Source: RI-153 sp963721725 (GTDB lineage: Bacteria; Chloroflexota; Anaerolineae; Caldilineales; Caldilineaceae). Taken from it: a stretch of 62,105 bases of DNA. The translations under genes and the position numbers were made by a program. The notes beneath the pieces are model-generated. The model was not told the DNA's origin. It ran no database searches and worked only from the letters and a program-made list of their open reading frames with translations. The stretch covers positions 1 to 62,105 of the forward strand of contig CAVRLX010000029.1 in the NCBI GenBank assembly GCA_963721725.1. Direction: 5' to 3'. This document shows positions 1 to 10,425 of the stretch, piece after piece. How positions within the stretch are numbered: position 1 is the stretch's first letter; each line of letters opens with the position of its first letter.

Positions 1-620
1 TGTCCGTCCCTCGGCGTCCACAGTGAGGGCAACACAAGCTTCCTGAAAATCTGCCCAAGTCCAGTCGTTGACCGCGTCCGCACTGTATCCGGCTGTTTCG
101 AGCTGATCCAGGTTAGCATAGAGCATCACCGGCATGGCGATCCAGGGCAATCCATACATCTGGCCGTCATAGGTGTAGCGATCCAGCGCCGTGGGGAAGT
201 AGTCTTCGAGGTCAGCGGCAGGATGATCATCGCCCTGGAGGCGGTCGCTGATATCCAGCAGCGCCCCTTTTGATGCAAAGTCGGGCAGATGTTCCTGGTC
301 CATCCACAGCAGATCGGCAGCCGTACCTGCGGCTACAGTCGTCTGCAATTTGGTCCAATACTCGGCGGGGCTGGATTCCTGTACGATCTCATAGACATCG
401 GACTGGGCATTCAGATCATCAATGATGGCCTGTAACTCGTTGGCTTCGTCTACGCCTGCCCAAGTCGCCAGTTTGATCTCCACTTTGTCGCCACCGCCGC
501 TGTCAGCCGCGGTCGTATCTTGGCCTCCTGTTTGCGGCGCGGGGCATCGGTAGGGCAGCCTGCCAAAAGCAGAGCAAGCATGGGAAGAATCAGAAGCGTA
601 ATCCAACTATTACGTGACAT
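1..620 (-). CDS. Sugar ABC transporter solute-binding lipoprotein, 5' part only, frameshifted
   Basis: Captures an extracellular (probably sugar) ligand for an ABC importer at the outer membrane face. The start ATG at 618-620 has a GGAGG ribosome site at 626-630. The first 22 residues form a lipoprotein signal ending LLLAGC (C22). The mature part, read in the next frame, has the family 1 solute-binding layout: a first strand KVEIKLATW, then AADLLWMD, and YGLPWIAMP. The signal and mature parts are in different frames. One extra C in the C4 run at 541-544 (plus-strand G4) joins them into a Gly/Thr linker, so a one-base deletion is likely. The C-terminal part lies beyond the left edge. A second protein of this class lies at 54980-56389. 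The substrate is not deducible. Confidence 0.8.
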
Positions 621-831
621 TGGTGCCTCCTATAAGTGTGATTGATGGGGGGTATAAAATGTGGGTGGTTTTTGCCTAATTCCATTCTAATCCTTTACTA
701 AGCGATTTGTCTTATACTTGGATACAGATGCGGACACACCTGGGGATACATCTTGGTCCAGAAATAAGGTAGTGAATTTTGAGTAAAAAAGGAGTTGTGT
801 GATAGTGTGAAAAAAAGGGATGGAGAATCAC
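621..831. other. Intergenic, regulatory region of the solute-binding gene
   Basis: AT-rich compared with the neighbouring genes. It should hold the promoter of the leftward solute-binding gene, but I see no convincing -35/-10 pair and no stem-loop. It ends at the start of the transposase remnant. Confidence 0.4.
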
Positions 832-1345
832 ATGACGAATTCGAAAACACGAGACTGAAAAAGAACGGGCCGAAGCCGAGATCAAAAGCCGCTATGCAAG
901 TCTGAAAGGAACGCTGACAGAAAGAAGTCGGCGACTGTTTGCAGGCAGTGAAGCCCTATCCTTTGGGTGGGGCGGCATAACGGCGGTGAGCCGCGCCACC
1001 GGTTTATCGTTCGAAACAGTGCGACGAGGGCTAGACGAATGTAAAGAGATTGAATCAGGCCAAGCCCCACTCTTAGGCCCCCATCGAAGCCGATTGTCTG
1101 GGGGTGGGCGTAAGAAACTGACGGTAAAACATCCAGAGCTGCTGCCAACGCTGAAGCAACTGGTCGAATCAACAACTCGTGGCGACCCGGACTCCCCTTT
1201 ACTCTGGACTGCACAGAGTCAGCGGAATCTACCACTCGGTACACAAAAAAATCAGCTGGGTTATTCTCACTCGGACCCTAAGTCTTCATCTATGACTGCA
1301 AAACTATGGCTCCGATGGTCCTATGCTCTCTTTGTGATTTGACCC
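832..1345 (+). pseudogene. ISAzo13-family transposase, N-terminal remnant
   Basis: The frame beginning near 836 carries the start of an ISAzo13-type DDE transposase: a leader with SLKGTLTERSRRLFAG, then GWGGITAVSRATGLS (helix-turn-helix), then RLSGGGRKK, and then ETRGDPESPL-like text (here STTRGDPDSPLLW). The putative ATG at 832 is out of frame with the rest, and recognisable similarity stops after about residue 160. The catalytic DDE domain, roughly 300 further residues in the family, is absent. I did not see clear terminal inverted repeats. It is a dead insertion sequence fragment between the solute-binding gene and the BNR gene. Confidence 0.7.
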
Positions 1346-1444
1346 GCTTGCTACTTTCCGCTACAGTTTTTGCCTTGACCGTTTACAAAAGCTGTTCGCC
1401 AGCAGTGGCTGCCCCGTCTTTACTCACCCACAACGGAGTTACTC

Positions 1445-4400
1445 ATGACCCAACCCTTTGCGCTTTCTCAGACCAACGCCCTGCACTTTCGCCCTGTCGG
1501 CCCACCCCGCGGCGGACGTGTCGTCGCCGTGGCTGGACATCCCACGGATCGCAACGTTGCCTATTTTGGGGCCTGCGCCGGCGGCGTCTGGAAGACGGTA
1601 GACGGCGGCACCTATTGGGAGAACATCTCCGACGGCCAACTTCGGCAGCAGCGCCATCGGCGGCAATCGCCGTCTCCGAAGCCGACCCCAACGTGATCTA
1701 CATCGGCACCGGCGAATCCACCATCCGCGGCGACGTGAGTTGGGGCGATGGCGTCTATCGCAGCACCGACGGCGGGCGCACGTGGACCAACCTCGGCCTC
1801 AAGGATACTCACCACATCGGCGAGATCCGCATTCACCCCAAAAATCCCGATATCGTCTATGTGGCGGCGCTCGGCCACGCCTTTGGTCCCAATGCCGAGC
1901 GCGGCGTCTTCCGCACAATGGACGGCGGCCAAAGCTGGGAAAAGGTGCTCTTACGTCAGCGACAAAGCCGGGGCAGTGGACCTCTCGCTTGATCTCACCA
2001 ACCCGCGCATTCTCTACGCCAGCATCTGGCAGGTGCACCGCCACTTCTGGGAACTGGTCAGCGGTGGCGAAGACAGCGGCCTCTGGAAATCCACCGATGG
2101 CGGCGACACCTGGACCGAACATCAGCCGTGCCAAAGGGCTGCCCAAGTCAGGCATCATGGGCAAGATCGGCGTCAGCGCTTCACCAGCCCAGGCTGGGCG
2201 CGTCTGGGCCATGATCGAAGCCGCCGACGACAAGATGGGCGTTTATCGCTCGGACGACTGGGGCGAAAGCTGGCAGATGCTCACCGACAACCGCGATCTG
2301 CTGGCGCGGCCCTGGTATTACATGCACATCTTCGCCGACCCGCAGCGACGCCGACACCGTTTACATCAACAATCTGAAAATGTGGAAATCGACCGACGGC
2401 GGCAAGAATTACACCGAGATCACCACACCCCACGGCGACAACCACGACCTCTGGATCGACCCGGCCGATCCGCAGCGCATGGTGCAGGGCAACGACGGCG
2501 GCGCTAATGTCTCGTTCAACGGCGGGGCCACGTGGAGCAGCATCTATAACCAGATGACCGGCCAGTTTTATCACCTGGACGTGGATAACCAACTGCCCTA
2601 TCGCCTCTATGGCACACAACAGGACAACAGCAGCATTTCCGTCCCTTCGGCCAGCGAAAAGGGCGCGATTCCGTGGGGCGATAGCTACATCGCGGGCACG
2701 GGCGAAAGCGGCTACATCGCCGTCAACCCCGACGACGCCAACATTGTCTTTGTGGGCGCGGTGGGTTCTTCCCCTGGTGGCGGCGGCGCGCTGCAACGCT
2801 ACGATCACCGCAGCAAACAGATCCGCCTAGTCACCGTCTGGCCGGAGACCTATTCGGGCTGGGGGCCAAAATCGCTGCGCTACCGCTTCCCGTGGACCTT
2901 CCCCATTCTCTATTCGCCGCACGACACCGGCACGATCTACACCTGTGGCAACCACGTCTTCCGCACACAGGATGAAGGCCAAAGCTGGGACGTGATCAGC
3001 CCTGATCTCACGCGCAACGACGAGAGCAAACTGGGACCATCGGGCGGGCCGCTGAATCTGGACACCAGCGGCGCAGAGCACTATTGCACCATCTCTGCCT
3101 TCGCCGAATCGCCCCATGAGCGAGGCGTGTTGTGGGCGGGCAGCGATGATGGACTGCTGCACCTTTCCAAAAATGGCGGCGACTCGTGGCAAAATGTCAC
3201 CCCGCCCGATCTGCCCGAGTGGAGCTTTATCACCGTCGGTGGAGCCATCGCCCCACGATGCCGCCACGCTTTATCTGGCCGCCACCCGCTACAAACTGGA
3301 CGACTACAGCCCCTATCTTTTCAAAACCACGGATTACGGCCAGAACCTGGGCGCGTATCGACGGCAGCTTCCCGCAGGATCAGGTCACGCGCATGTTGCG
3401 CGAAGATCCCCAACGGCAGGGACTGCTCTACGTTGGTACCGAGCGCGGCATTCAGATCTCGTTTGACGACGGGGCGCACTGGCAGCCCATCCCTGGCGAT
3501 CTGCCCAACGTGCCGGTCTACGATTTCAAGATCAAGGACAATGATCTGGTCATCGCCACCCACGGTCGCGCCTTCTGGATCTTGGACGATCTCACGCCGC
3601 TCAGAAAATTCGAACCACAGAGAACACAGAGGGATTCACAGAGAACACAGAGTGCTGAGACGGAAACCTCTGTGAACTCTGTGCAATCTCCGGGTCCTCT
3701 GTGGTTCGATTCTCCGGCTCTCTTCCCGCCACGGCGCTCCTTGCGGCGCTGGCAGCCGTGGAATGTGGGCGGCGCGCGTGGAACAAGTCGCAACTATGCC
3801 ACAGCCTTTGGCGGGCTGATCACCTATTTTGAAGAAAAGACAGAAGACGGTCAGATCGTGCGCAAGATGATCGACAGCGGCGAAAACCCGCCCCAGGGCG
3901 TCATCGTCTACTACGGGCTGCCCGACGATTTCGCCGGCGATCTCAAATTGGTCTTCCTCGACGGTGACGGCAACGAGATCAAAACCTTCCGTCCCAAGCC
4001 CAAAGACGAAAAGCCCGCCGAGAATGGCAAGGTCAAATCGGCGGCGGCGGTGGCTGGCCCAGAGGAAGACCTCTACCTCACCGTCAACCCCGGTCTCAAC
4101 CGCTTTGTGTGGGAGATGCGCTACCCCGAACCGGAGAAACTGCCCGAAGATCCCATCACGGGCAAGGCGGTGATCGGCACAATGGCAATGCCTGGGGCAT
4201 ACAGCGTGCGCCTTCAGGTCGGGCGAGAATGCCATCACCGAGACCTTTGAGATCTATGTCGATCCCAAAGCCGAAGCCAGCGCAGACGATCTGCAAAAGC
4301 AGTTCGACCTTTGGCAGACGCTCAACGCCAAAATCGACGAAACCCACAAGGCCATCAAGCGCATCCGCCGTGTGCGCGAACAGGTGGCGTATTGGTCCAA

Positions 4401-4753
4401 GCAGATTGAAAAAGGCGACAGCGAGGATAGCCAACGCAGCAGCGCTCAAAGAGCGGGCCAAAGCCCTTATCGATCAACTGACCGAAGTGGAAAAAGAGCT
4501 TGTTTCAGTTGATGCCAAAACCGCCTTTGACCGCTTACGCGTGCCCACCCGGCTCAACGCCAAACTGGTTGGGCTGGTCAGCATTGTGGCCGCCGCCGAT
4601 GTCGCCCGGCCCAAGCAAGCCTACGATGTTTATGAACATCTCGCCGGGCAGGTGGATGCGCAATTGGACAAGTTGCAGTCAATTCTCGATGAAAGCGTGG
4701 CCGATTTCAACGCGGCCGTGGCAGATCTGAAAGCCGCGGCGGTAGTGGTGTAA
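1445..4753 (+). pseudogene. BNR/Asp-box repeat (VPS10/sortilin-like) protein, multiply frameshifted
   Basis: About 1100 codons spread over all three frames encode one protein of the WD40/YVTN/BNR-like class, a ten-bladed beta-propeller. Asp-box motifs recur: STDGGRTW, TMDGGQSW, STDGGDTW, SDDWGESW, STDGGKNY, SKNGGDSW. The C-terminal 150 residues are helical and charged. Frame changes are needed near 1640-1665, 1950, 2120, 2350, 3245, 3345, 4220 and 4425, mostly single extra bases, so it is either decayed or poorly sequenced. The ATG at 1445 follows an ACGGAGT ribosome site. No signal peptide is evident, whereas many relatives are secreted. Family members are often annotated as glycosyl hydrolases without proof. 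An inverted repeat is inserted in frame at 3611-3708. Confidence 0.8.
3611..3708. repeat. CACAGAG-rich inverted repeat inside the BNR gene
   Basis: The arms CGAACCACAGAG (3611-3622) and CTCTGTGGTTCG (3697-3708) are perfect inverse complements. Between them are four more CACAGAG copies on the left and CTCTGTG copies on the right. The reading frame passes through it, encoding a Gln/Arg/Thr-rich stretch that interrupts the propeller text just before the WNVGG motif. Confidence 0.85.
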
Positions 4754-4759
4754 AGAGAA

Positions 4760-4824
4760 GACGAAAAACGATGGACGAACGACGAAGTGATTTACTTCCT
4801 ACCGTTCGTCCATCGTCTTTCGTC
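4760..4824. repeat. GACGAA/TTCGTC inverted repeat between genes
   Basis: Arms 4760-4781 and 4803-4824 are 22 bases each with one mismatch, built from GACGA-type words. It lies in the gap between the BNR gene and the MFS gene. It has no T-run, so it is a weak terminator candidate and looks more like a dispersed short repeat. Similar words occur again at 8828-8900. Confidence 0.75.
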
Positions 4825-4862
4825 TATCGTCCCTGTGAACTCAACCAAATTGAATCGACCCC

Positions 4863-6071
4863 ATGAAACCATCCCGAAACTTCATCAACATCACCCTGGC
4901 CGATTTTATCGTGCGCGCCGCCTACCAGATGGGCAAGACGCCGCTGTTGCCCATCTTTGCGGCGGCGCTGGGCGCGTCAGACGTGCTGCTCGGCTCGATT
5001 GTCTCGATCTCCACCCTCACCGGCATGGTGACCAAGCCGCTCTTTGGCGTGCTCTCGGATCGGCAAGGGCGCAAATGGTGGCTCATCTTGGGCACGCTCT
5101 TTTTCGCCTTTGTGCCTTTTTTGTATCGGTTTATCAACACGCCAGGACAGCTTGTCCTTATCCGCGTGATCCACGGCACGGCCACGGCTATCTATGGCCC
5201 AGTGACTGTGGCCTATGTGGCCGAACGGGGTGGCAAGCGCAAAGCTGAAAGCCTGGGCTGGTTCGCCATGGCCCGCAACGGCGGCTATATCGTCGGCCCG
5301 GCACTGGCGGGCTGGCTGCTCCTCAGCCTGGATCCGGCCACGGTTTTCACGGTGATCGGGTTGATTAGCTGTGTCGCCTTTGTGCCGGTGCTGATGCTTA
5401 GCGACCACCAACCATCGACCGCTAACCACACCATTCACCATTCACCATTCACCATTCATCACTTCCTCACCGCCTCCCTGCGCGCCAGCGCGCTGACACC
5501 GTCGGTCTGGCTGTCGGGTGGATTGGAGGCGGTAGTCTACGTGGGGCTGTACGCGGCCAAGGCGTTTCTGCCCATCTATGCCCTGACAGCAGGCTACAAC
5601 ACGGCGCAGATCGGCCTTTTCTTCTCGGCCCAGGAGAGTGTCCACCTTTTGCTGGAACCATTCGGCGGGCGGCTGGGCGATCGCGATCGGCTACTATCGG
5701 GCGATTGCCTTGGGCATGGGGGCATGGCGCTGGCGTTGCCCCTGCTTACGCTGGTCAACGGTTTCCCGGCATTGCTGCTGTGGCGGGGATCATCGGCGTA
5801 GCCCAGTCGGTCGTTTTCCCGGCCACCACAGCGCTGGTCTCTCGCCCAGATGACTTCGCACCATCTGGGCGCGGGCATGGGGTTGGTGGGGACGTTGGAA
5901 AACGCGGGCAAAGTGGTGGGGCCTGTGCTGGGCGGCATCTTAATCGTGTGGCTAGGCTATACAGGCATGTTCTGGCTCATGGGCGTGCTGCTCTTGAGCG
6001 GAGCCGTGGCGATTGTGGCGTGGACTGGCGCAACGTCAAACAGAGGGGCTGTGACCGAATCGCAAAGGTAG
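4863..6071 (+). CDS. MFS transporter, frameshifted
   Basis: A polytopic inner-membrane carrier with the major facilitator layout. The N-terminal half is intact, with the loop 2-3 signature GVLSDRQGRKWW at about residues 61-72. Later segments read GYYRAIALGMGAMALALPLL, then FPALLLVAGIIGVAQSVVFPATTALVS, then LGAGMGLVGTLENAGKVVGPVLGG. Reaching the stop needs frame changes near 5685, 5723, 5785 and 5850. The start ATG at 4863 is 39 bases after the GACGAA repeat, with no strong ribosome site. About 400 residues and 12 helices is normal for the family. The substrate cannot be inferred. A short CACCATT repeat lies in the cytoplasmic middle loop. The gene converges on the desaturase with a 9-base gap. 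Confidence 0.8.
5431..5461. repeat. CCATTCA tandem repeat inside MFS gene
   Basis: Four copies of the 8-mer CCATTCA(C/T) in direct tandem, read in frame as a His/Ser/Phe/Thr-rich loop between transmembrane halves. A reverse-complement relative, TGGTGAACGGTGAATGG, sits at 8643-8659 inside the glycosyltransferase gene. Confidence 0.8.
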
Positions 6072-6080
6072 GTGCGTGGG

Positions 6081-7568
6081 CTAATGAGCGGCAAAATCGG
6101 CCAGCACGATCTCCGCCGCCAGCTTGCCTGAGAGCATGACCATGGGCACGCCACCGCCCGGATGCGTGGTGCCCCCAGCAAAGTAAGAGGCCACGCACAG
6201 TTTCGGCGCGGTTGTGCGGACGCCGAACGCGGCCATGCGGTCATTGACGATTGGCCGTGAGCGCGCCGCGCGCGCGCCGGTCATCCGTTCCAGATCAGGC
6301 GGGGTGAGTATGGTCTCGTGGCGGATCTGGCCGCGCACGTCCAGCCCAAAGTCGCGGGGATAACCGAGTCAGGATCAGATCGCGATAGCTTGCGGCGTTG
6401 TGTTGCCAATCAAAACGACCATTGTCGGCGGGCGTGTTAATCAGCACAAACCAATTTTCACAGCCGGGCGGCGCGTGGTCCGGGTCGCTTTTGGCGGTAA
6501 TTGCCACATAGATCGTGGGGTCGTGTGGCGGAATGCCTTCCTCGAAAATCTGGCGGAATTCGCCGGCATAGTCTCGGCTGAAAAAGACGTTGTGGTGGGC
6601 CAGTTGAGGGTGTTCACCCTCGATGCCCAAGAGCAGCACAATCCCCGACGACGATGGCGCTAGCGCTAGCAGCGATGTCAGTTGGCGCTGCACCGGGGGC
6701 GTGGGCGGCAACAGCTTTTCATAAACCGTGGCTACGTCCACATTGGCGATAATTTGATTGCTGGCGATCTGCGTGCCGTCGGCCAGGCGCACACCCGCCA
6801 CCCGCTCTCCGTCCATTTCAATCGCCGCCACGGCGGCGCCTGTGCGGATCTCCACGCCCAACTCCTGGGCCAATCGGGTCAACCCACGGGCAATGGCATA
6901 GATCCCGCCTTGGGGATACCAGACGCCTTCGCTAAGCTCCACATGGGCGATTACGTTGAGCGTGGCCGGGGCCAGATAGGGCGAGGCGCCGGTATAGGTG
7001 GCAAAGCGTCCAAGCAATTGACGGGCCTGGGGCGAATGCACGTAGCTTTCAATCGCCCCTTGCATAGTGCGCAAGGGATCGGCGCGCATCATGCGCAACG
7101 GGTTGCTCTTGATCAGTGCGGCCAGTGTGGGCGGCGGTCCATAGATGAACTCTGCGCTTGTGATTTCGTGGATCTTTCTGCGCGTAGTCGAGAAAGCGCA
7201 GATATCCCTTGCCATCGCGCCGATCATAATGGGCCAGCCGTTGCGCTGTCACGTTGGGATCGGCGTCAATGTCTAGCACCGAACCGTCGGGATAGAAATA
7301 GCGGGTAAGCGGTGAGAGCGGGCGCAGCGTGAGATAGTCTTCGAGACGGCGACCGGCGCGCGCAAAGAGCGCCTCGAAGACCGGGCGCATGGTGATCACC
7401 GACGGGCCAGTGTCCCAACGGAAGCCCGCCGCCGTCATTTCGCTCATCTTGCCGCCGGGTTGTGCGTTCTGTTCCAGATACCAATACGCGCGCGCCCGCT
7501 GCGGCCAGATGAATTGCCGCCGAAAGCGCACCGATGCCCGCGCCGATGATGAGAATAGGGTGGGTCAT
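6081..7568 (-). CDS. Phytoene desaturase-like FAD oxidoreductase (CrtI family), frameshifted
   Basis: Flavoprotein of the CrtI/CrtN/CrtP family, which dehydrogenate or oxidise carotenoid backbones at the membrane. The N terminus has the dinucleotide fold GAGIGALSAAIHLAAAG, followed by QPGGKMS and FRWDTGPSVITM. The middle carries SPYLAPATLNVIAHVE and YPQGGIYAIARGL. The C terminus has SYFAGGTTHPGGGVPMVMLSG, the typical FAD-closing motif. Frame changes are required near 7510, 7190 and 6360. Total length of about 490 residues is normal. The start ATG at 7566-7568 follows an AGGAG site. The next gene upstream on the same strand is a family 2 glycosyltransferase, so the pair may make a glycosylated carotenoid. 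The exact substrate is inference. Confidence 0.82.
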
Positions 7569-7638
7569 GGAATACTCCTGATGGGTGTTGCAAGGTGCAA
7601 GTAGCAGGGTGCAATTTGCTACTGGTATCGTACGTCCC

Positions 7639-8772
7639 TCACCGCACCACGCGCCCCTTCCACAGCGGCCCGCCGTAGCGCCATTGCCACCACAGGGCTT
7701 GGGCAGCGATGAGGGTCATGAGGCCGACGGAAAGCGGCATTGCCACGGCGTCGATAATGCGCTGCTGCGAACGGTGGGCAGTGGCGGCGCGCAGCCCGAT
7801 GCCCCACAGCCCCAGACCAAGCGGCCACCACGGCCAGCCGGGCATGCGCATCCACAGTCCGGCCATCCACAGCAGCCACGGCCCCCAGAATAGGGTCCAA
7901 TGAAAGAGGGTGGCGGCGAGCAATCCCCAGGCGTTGCCATAGCCTTTGAGGATATTTTTGGCGTAGCCGTTGCGCACCTCGGCCCAGGATCGGTACATGC
8001 GACAGGTGACCATGTTGTTGCCTTCGATCATGCGCAAGCACAGCCCGGCAGCTTTGACGCGCCGGGCCAGGGTGACGTCCTCGAGCACGTTATTGCGTAT
8101 GCTATCGTGCCCGCCCACAGCAAAATAGGCCGCGCGCCGGAAACCCATGCACTGTCCATTGGCAGCGGCAAAAAGTGGATGGGGGACATGATGCACGCCG
8201 AGGACCGGCAAATAGCTGTGTACAACCAGCGCCATGAGCGGCACCACAAGGCGTTCGCCAGCTGTGATGGTCTCTTGGGTGGGCCATACGGTAAGTAGAT
8301 CCGCGCCAGTGCGCTCCATCTCGCAGAGGAATGCACGCAGCGCGCCAGCTTGCCAGCGCACATCGGCGTCGGTGAAAATGAGCAGATCCCCTGTGGCGAC
8401 CGCGGCTAGTTGATGACAGGCCCAGTTTTTGCCCAGCCAACCAAGAGGCAGATCGGCCCCGCGGAGTACGCGCAGGCGGGGATCGCCATTGGCGGCTTGC
8501 CGGGCGATCTCGGCTGTGCCGTCGCTGGAATGGTCGTCGAGGACGATCACTTCGTGTGCGTCGGGTTGGGCCAGTAGTGCGGCCACGGTATCGCCGATCA
8601 CGGCGGCTTCGTTGCGGGCAGGGAGAAGAAACGAGGGACGAGTGGTGAACGGTGAATGGCGAGTCGTTTGGCGTAGTCGCGGAAAAGTCGCCCAATTGAG
8701 CGCCAAAATCCCGGTCATGCCGGTCAAGAGCAAGGTGATGGCGATGAGCAGAACAAGCATAAGCAGTGTCAT
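7639..8772 (-). CDS. Membrane glycosyltransferase family 2 (CrtQ/HpnB-like)
   Basis: A 377-residue GT2 enzyme that would transfer a sugar from a nucleotide donor to a lipid acceptor. It has one N-terminal membrane helix (residues 3-27), then a GT-A domain with LLPARNEAAVIGDTV, VLDDHSSDGT and the metal-binding FTDADVRW motif. Three hydrophobic segments follow near residues 270-360. Related genes in carotenoid clusters (crtQ) and hopanoid clusters (hpnB) share this plan. It lies 70 bases upstream of the CrtI-like gene on the same strand, supporting a joint role in pigment or lipid modification. Between the membrane helix and the catalytic domain the frame runs through a short repeat (8643-8659). 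The function is family-level only. Confidence 0.8.
   Translation of the reverse strand: MTLLMLVLLIAITLLLTGMTGILALNWATFPRLRQTTRHSPFTTRPSFLLPARNEAAVIGDTVAALLAQPDAHEVIVLDDHSSDGTAEIARQAANGDPRLRVLRGADLPLGWLGKNWACHQLAAVATGDLLIFTDADVRWQAGALRAFLCEMERTGADLLTVWPTQETITAGERLVVPLMALVVHSYLPVLGVHHVPHPLFAAANGQCMGFRRAAYFAVGGHDSIRNNVLEDVTLARRVKAAGLCLRMIEGNNMVTCRMYRSWAEVRNGYAKNILKGYGNAWGLLAATLFHWTLFWGPWLLWMAGLWMRMPGWPWWPLGLGLWGIGLRAATAHRSQQRIIDAVAMPLSVGLMTLIAAQALWWQWRYGGPLWKGRVVR
8643..8659. repeat. GGTGAA repeat inside glycosyltransferase gene
   Basis: TGGTGAACGGTGAATGG is the reverse complement of the CCATTCACC word repeated at 5431-5461. In the minus-strand reading frame it gives a His-Ser-Pro-Phe-Thr stretch like the one in the MFS protein. 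Confidence 0.65.
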
Positions 8773-8953
8773 CCTGTTTGCGCGTGCGTGAACCTTGTTG
8801 CTATGATACCGTTTCTCCCTTCAATATGACGAAAGACCCAAGACGGTGGACGAAAAAAGTCCACGCATAGCAAGCAAAGTTGCCGTTCGTCGGTCGTCAA
8901 CATGCAATCCGCAATTTGCCATGTGCACTTTGCCTCACCCACAGGAGTATTTC
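8773..8953. other. Divergent intergenic region with short repeats
   Basis: Lies between the leftward glycosyltransferase and the rightward oxidase. It holds GACGAA/TTCGTC-type words (8828-8901) and a GCAATTTGCCATGTGC-type stretch that resembles 7590-7620, downstream of the glycosyltransferase. An AGGAG site at 8943-8947 serves the oxidase. Confidence 0.45.
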
Positions 8954-10217
8954 ATGACTGAACATCGCAATTGGGCGGGTAATTTTACTTTCAACGCGGC
9001 CAGAGTCCACCGTCCGTCCACCGTGGCAGAAGTACAGGAGATTGTACGTAACAGCCGCAAAGTCAAGGTCTTTGGCTCACGCCATTCGTTTAACCATATT
9101 GCCGATTCTGCGGAAGATCACATTTCGTTGGAGAATCTCGATCAGGCGATCCGAAGTGGACGCGGACGCCCACACGGTGACGGTGAGCGGCGGGGTCACC
9201 TATGGGCAGCTTTGCCAACACTTGCACGAAGCCGGCTATGCCATCCACAACATGGCATCGCTGCCCCACATTACCGTGGCTGGGGCCTGTGCCACGGCGA
9301 CGCACGGCTCCGGCGACAGGTTGGGCAATTTGGCGACGGCGATTTCTGCTTTAGAAATTGTAAAAGCTGATGGCGAGCGGATCACTTTGTCGCGCCAGAA
9401 TGACGGCGAACGCTTCTTGGGCGTACCTGTGAATCTAGGCGGTCTGGGCGTGGTTACACAGGTTACGCTGGATGTAACGCCCACCTTTATCATGCAACAA
9501 GAGGTCTATCTCGACCTGCCCGTAGCCCAGATAGATGCCGATTTCGACGCTATCATGTCCAGCGCCTACAGTGTCAGCCTTTTTACCGACTGGCAGCGCG
9601 GCGTGGTGAGCGAGCTTTGGGTGAAACGGCAATTGGCCGACGGCAAGGCGATCCCTGTGGCGGAGCGGCTGTTTGAGGCTGCCGGGGCTTTGCGCGAGAT
9701 GCATCCGTTGGCGGATCTCTCGGCGGAATCGTGTACGCCGCAGTTGGGCGTTCCTGGCCCCTGGCACGAGCGGATGCCCCATTTCCGCGTGAACCATACG
9801 CCCGCCAGCGGTGATGAATTACAGAGCGAATACTTTGTGCCACGCCAACACGCTGTCGCTGCCATGAATGCAATTATCAGCATCATTGACGAAATCGGCG
9901 CACAACTGAAGATCTCCGAGGTGCGCACTGTGGCCGCCGACCAACTTTGGATGAGTCCCAGCTATGGGCGCGAGACTGTGGGCCTGCACTTCTCGTTTCG
10001 TAATAACTGGTCGGCGGTCAAGGAATTGCTGCCAATTGTGGAAGCGCAACTGGCCCCGTTTGAAGCCCGCCCCCATTGGGGAAAGCTCTTCACGATGGAA
10101 GCCTCTCGCGTCCAATCACTTTATCCCCGGTTGGCCGATTTCCGCGCTTTGGCAAGCGAGTTCGATCCAGAGGGGAAGTTCCGCAACCGCTATTTGGATA
10201 CGTATATCTTCGCGTAG
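8954..10217 (+). CDS. FAD-linked alditol/sugar-lactone oxidase, one frameshift
   Basis: Flavoprotein of the VAO/PCMH family, closest in layout to alditol oxidase and L-gulono/D-arabinono-1,4-lactone oxidase. These oxidise polyols or aldonolactones with O2. The FAD-binding domain is at the N terminus: VKVFGSRHSFN (its His attaches FAD covalently in AldO relatives), then LPHITVAGACATATHGSG and VNLGGLGVVTQVTLDV. The C-terminal ALO domain ends HWGKLFTM and FDPEGKFRNRYL. The ATG at 8954 has AGGAG seven bases upstream. One base is lost or gained near 9150-9157, between DQAIRS and EVDADAHTV. Joined length of about 420 residues fits AldO. The genuine substrate is unknown. Confidence 0.83.
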
Positions 10218-10354
10218 GCATACACATGCGTTAAGCTTGGGGGAGAGATTATCAATCTCCCAGTCCGTAGATGGATAGGCTTGGCTTGGGGATAAATTGA
10301 TTGTAATGGGTCAGTCGCTAGGGGAAAATGGGGTGGGTACAGGCAGGGAAATGC

Positions 10355-10395
10355 GGTGCTTGGGGGATTAGACTATCTTCAATCCCTCAAGCACC
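10355..10395. terminator. Stem-loop between convergent genes
   Basis: Arms 10355-10369 and 10381-10395 (GGTGCTTG...CAAGCACC) pair over about 14 bases with one extra G in the left arm. It lies between the converging oxidase and PPC genes. It has no U-run on either side, so terminator function is likely but not certain. A second small stem, GGGAGA/TCTCCC, is at about 10244-10260. Confidence 0.5.
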
Positions 10396-10425
10396 CTTAC
10401 ACCCATCGAAACATGCCACAATCAA

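Noticed and set aside
3598..3720. A separate small gene from the CACAGAG repeat
   Set aside because: The repeat is inside the BNR reading frame; no start or ribosome site.
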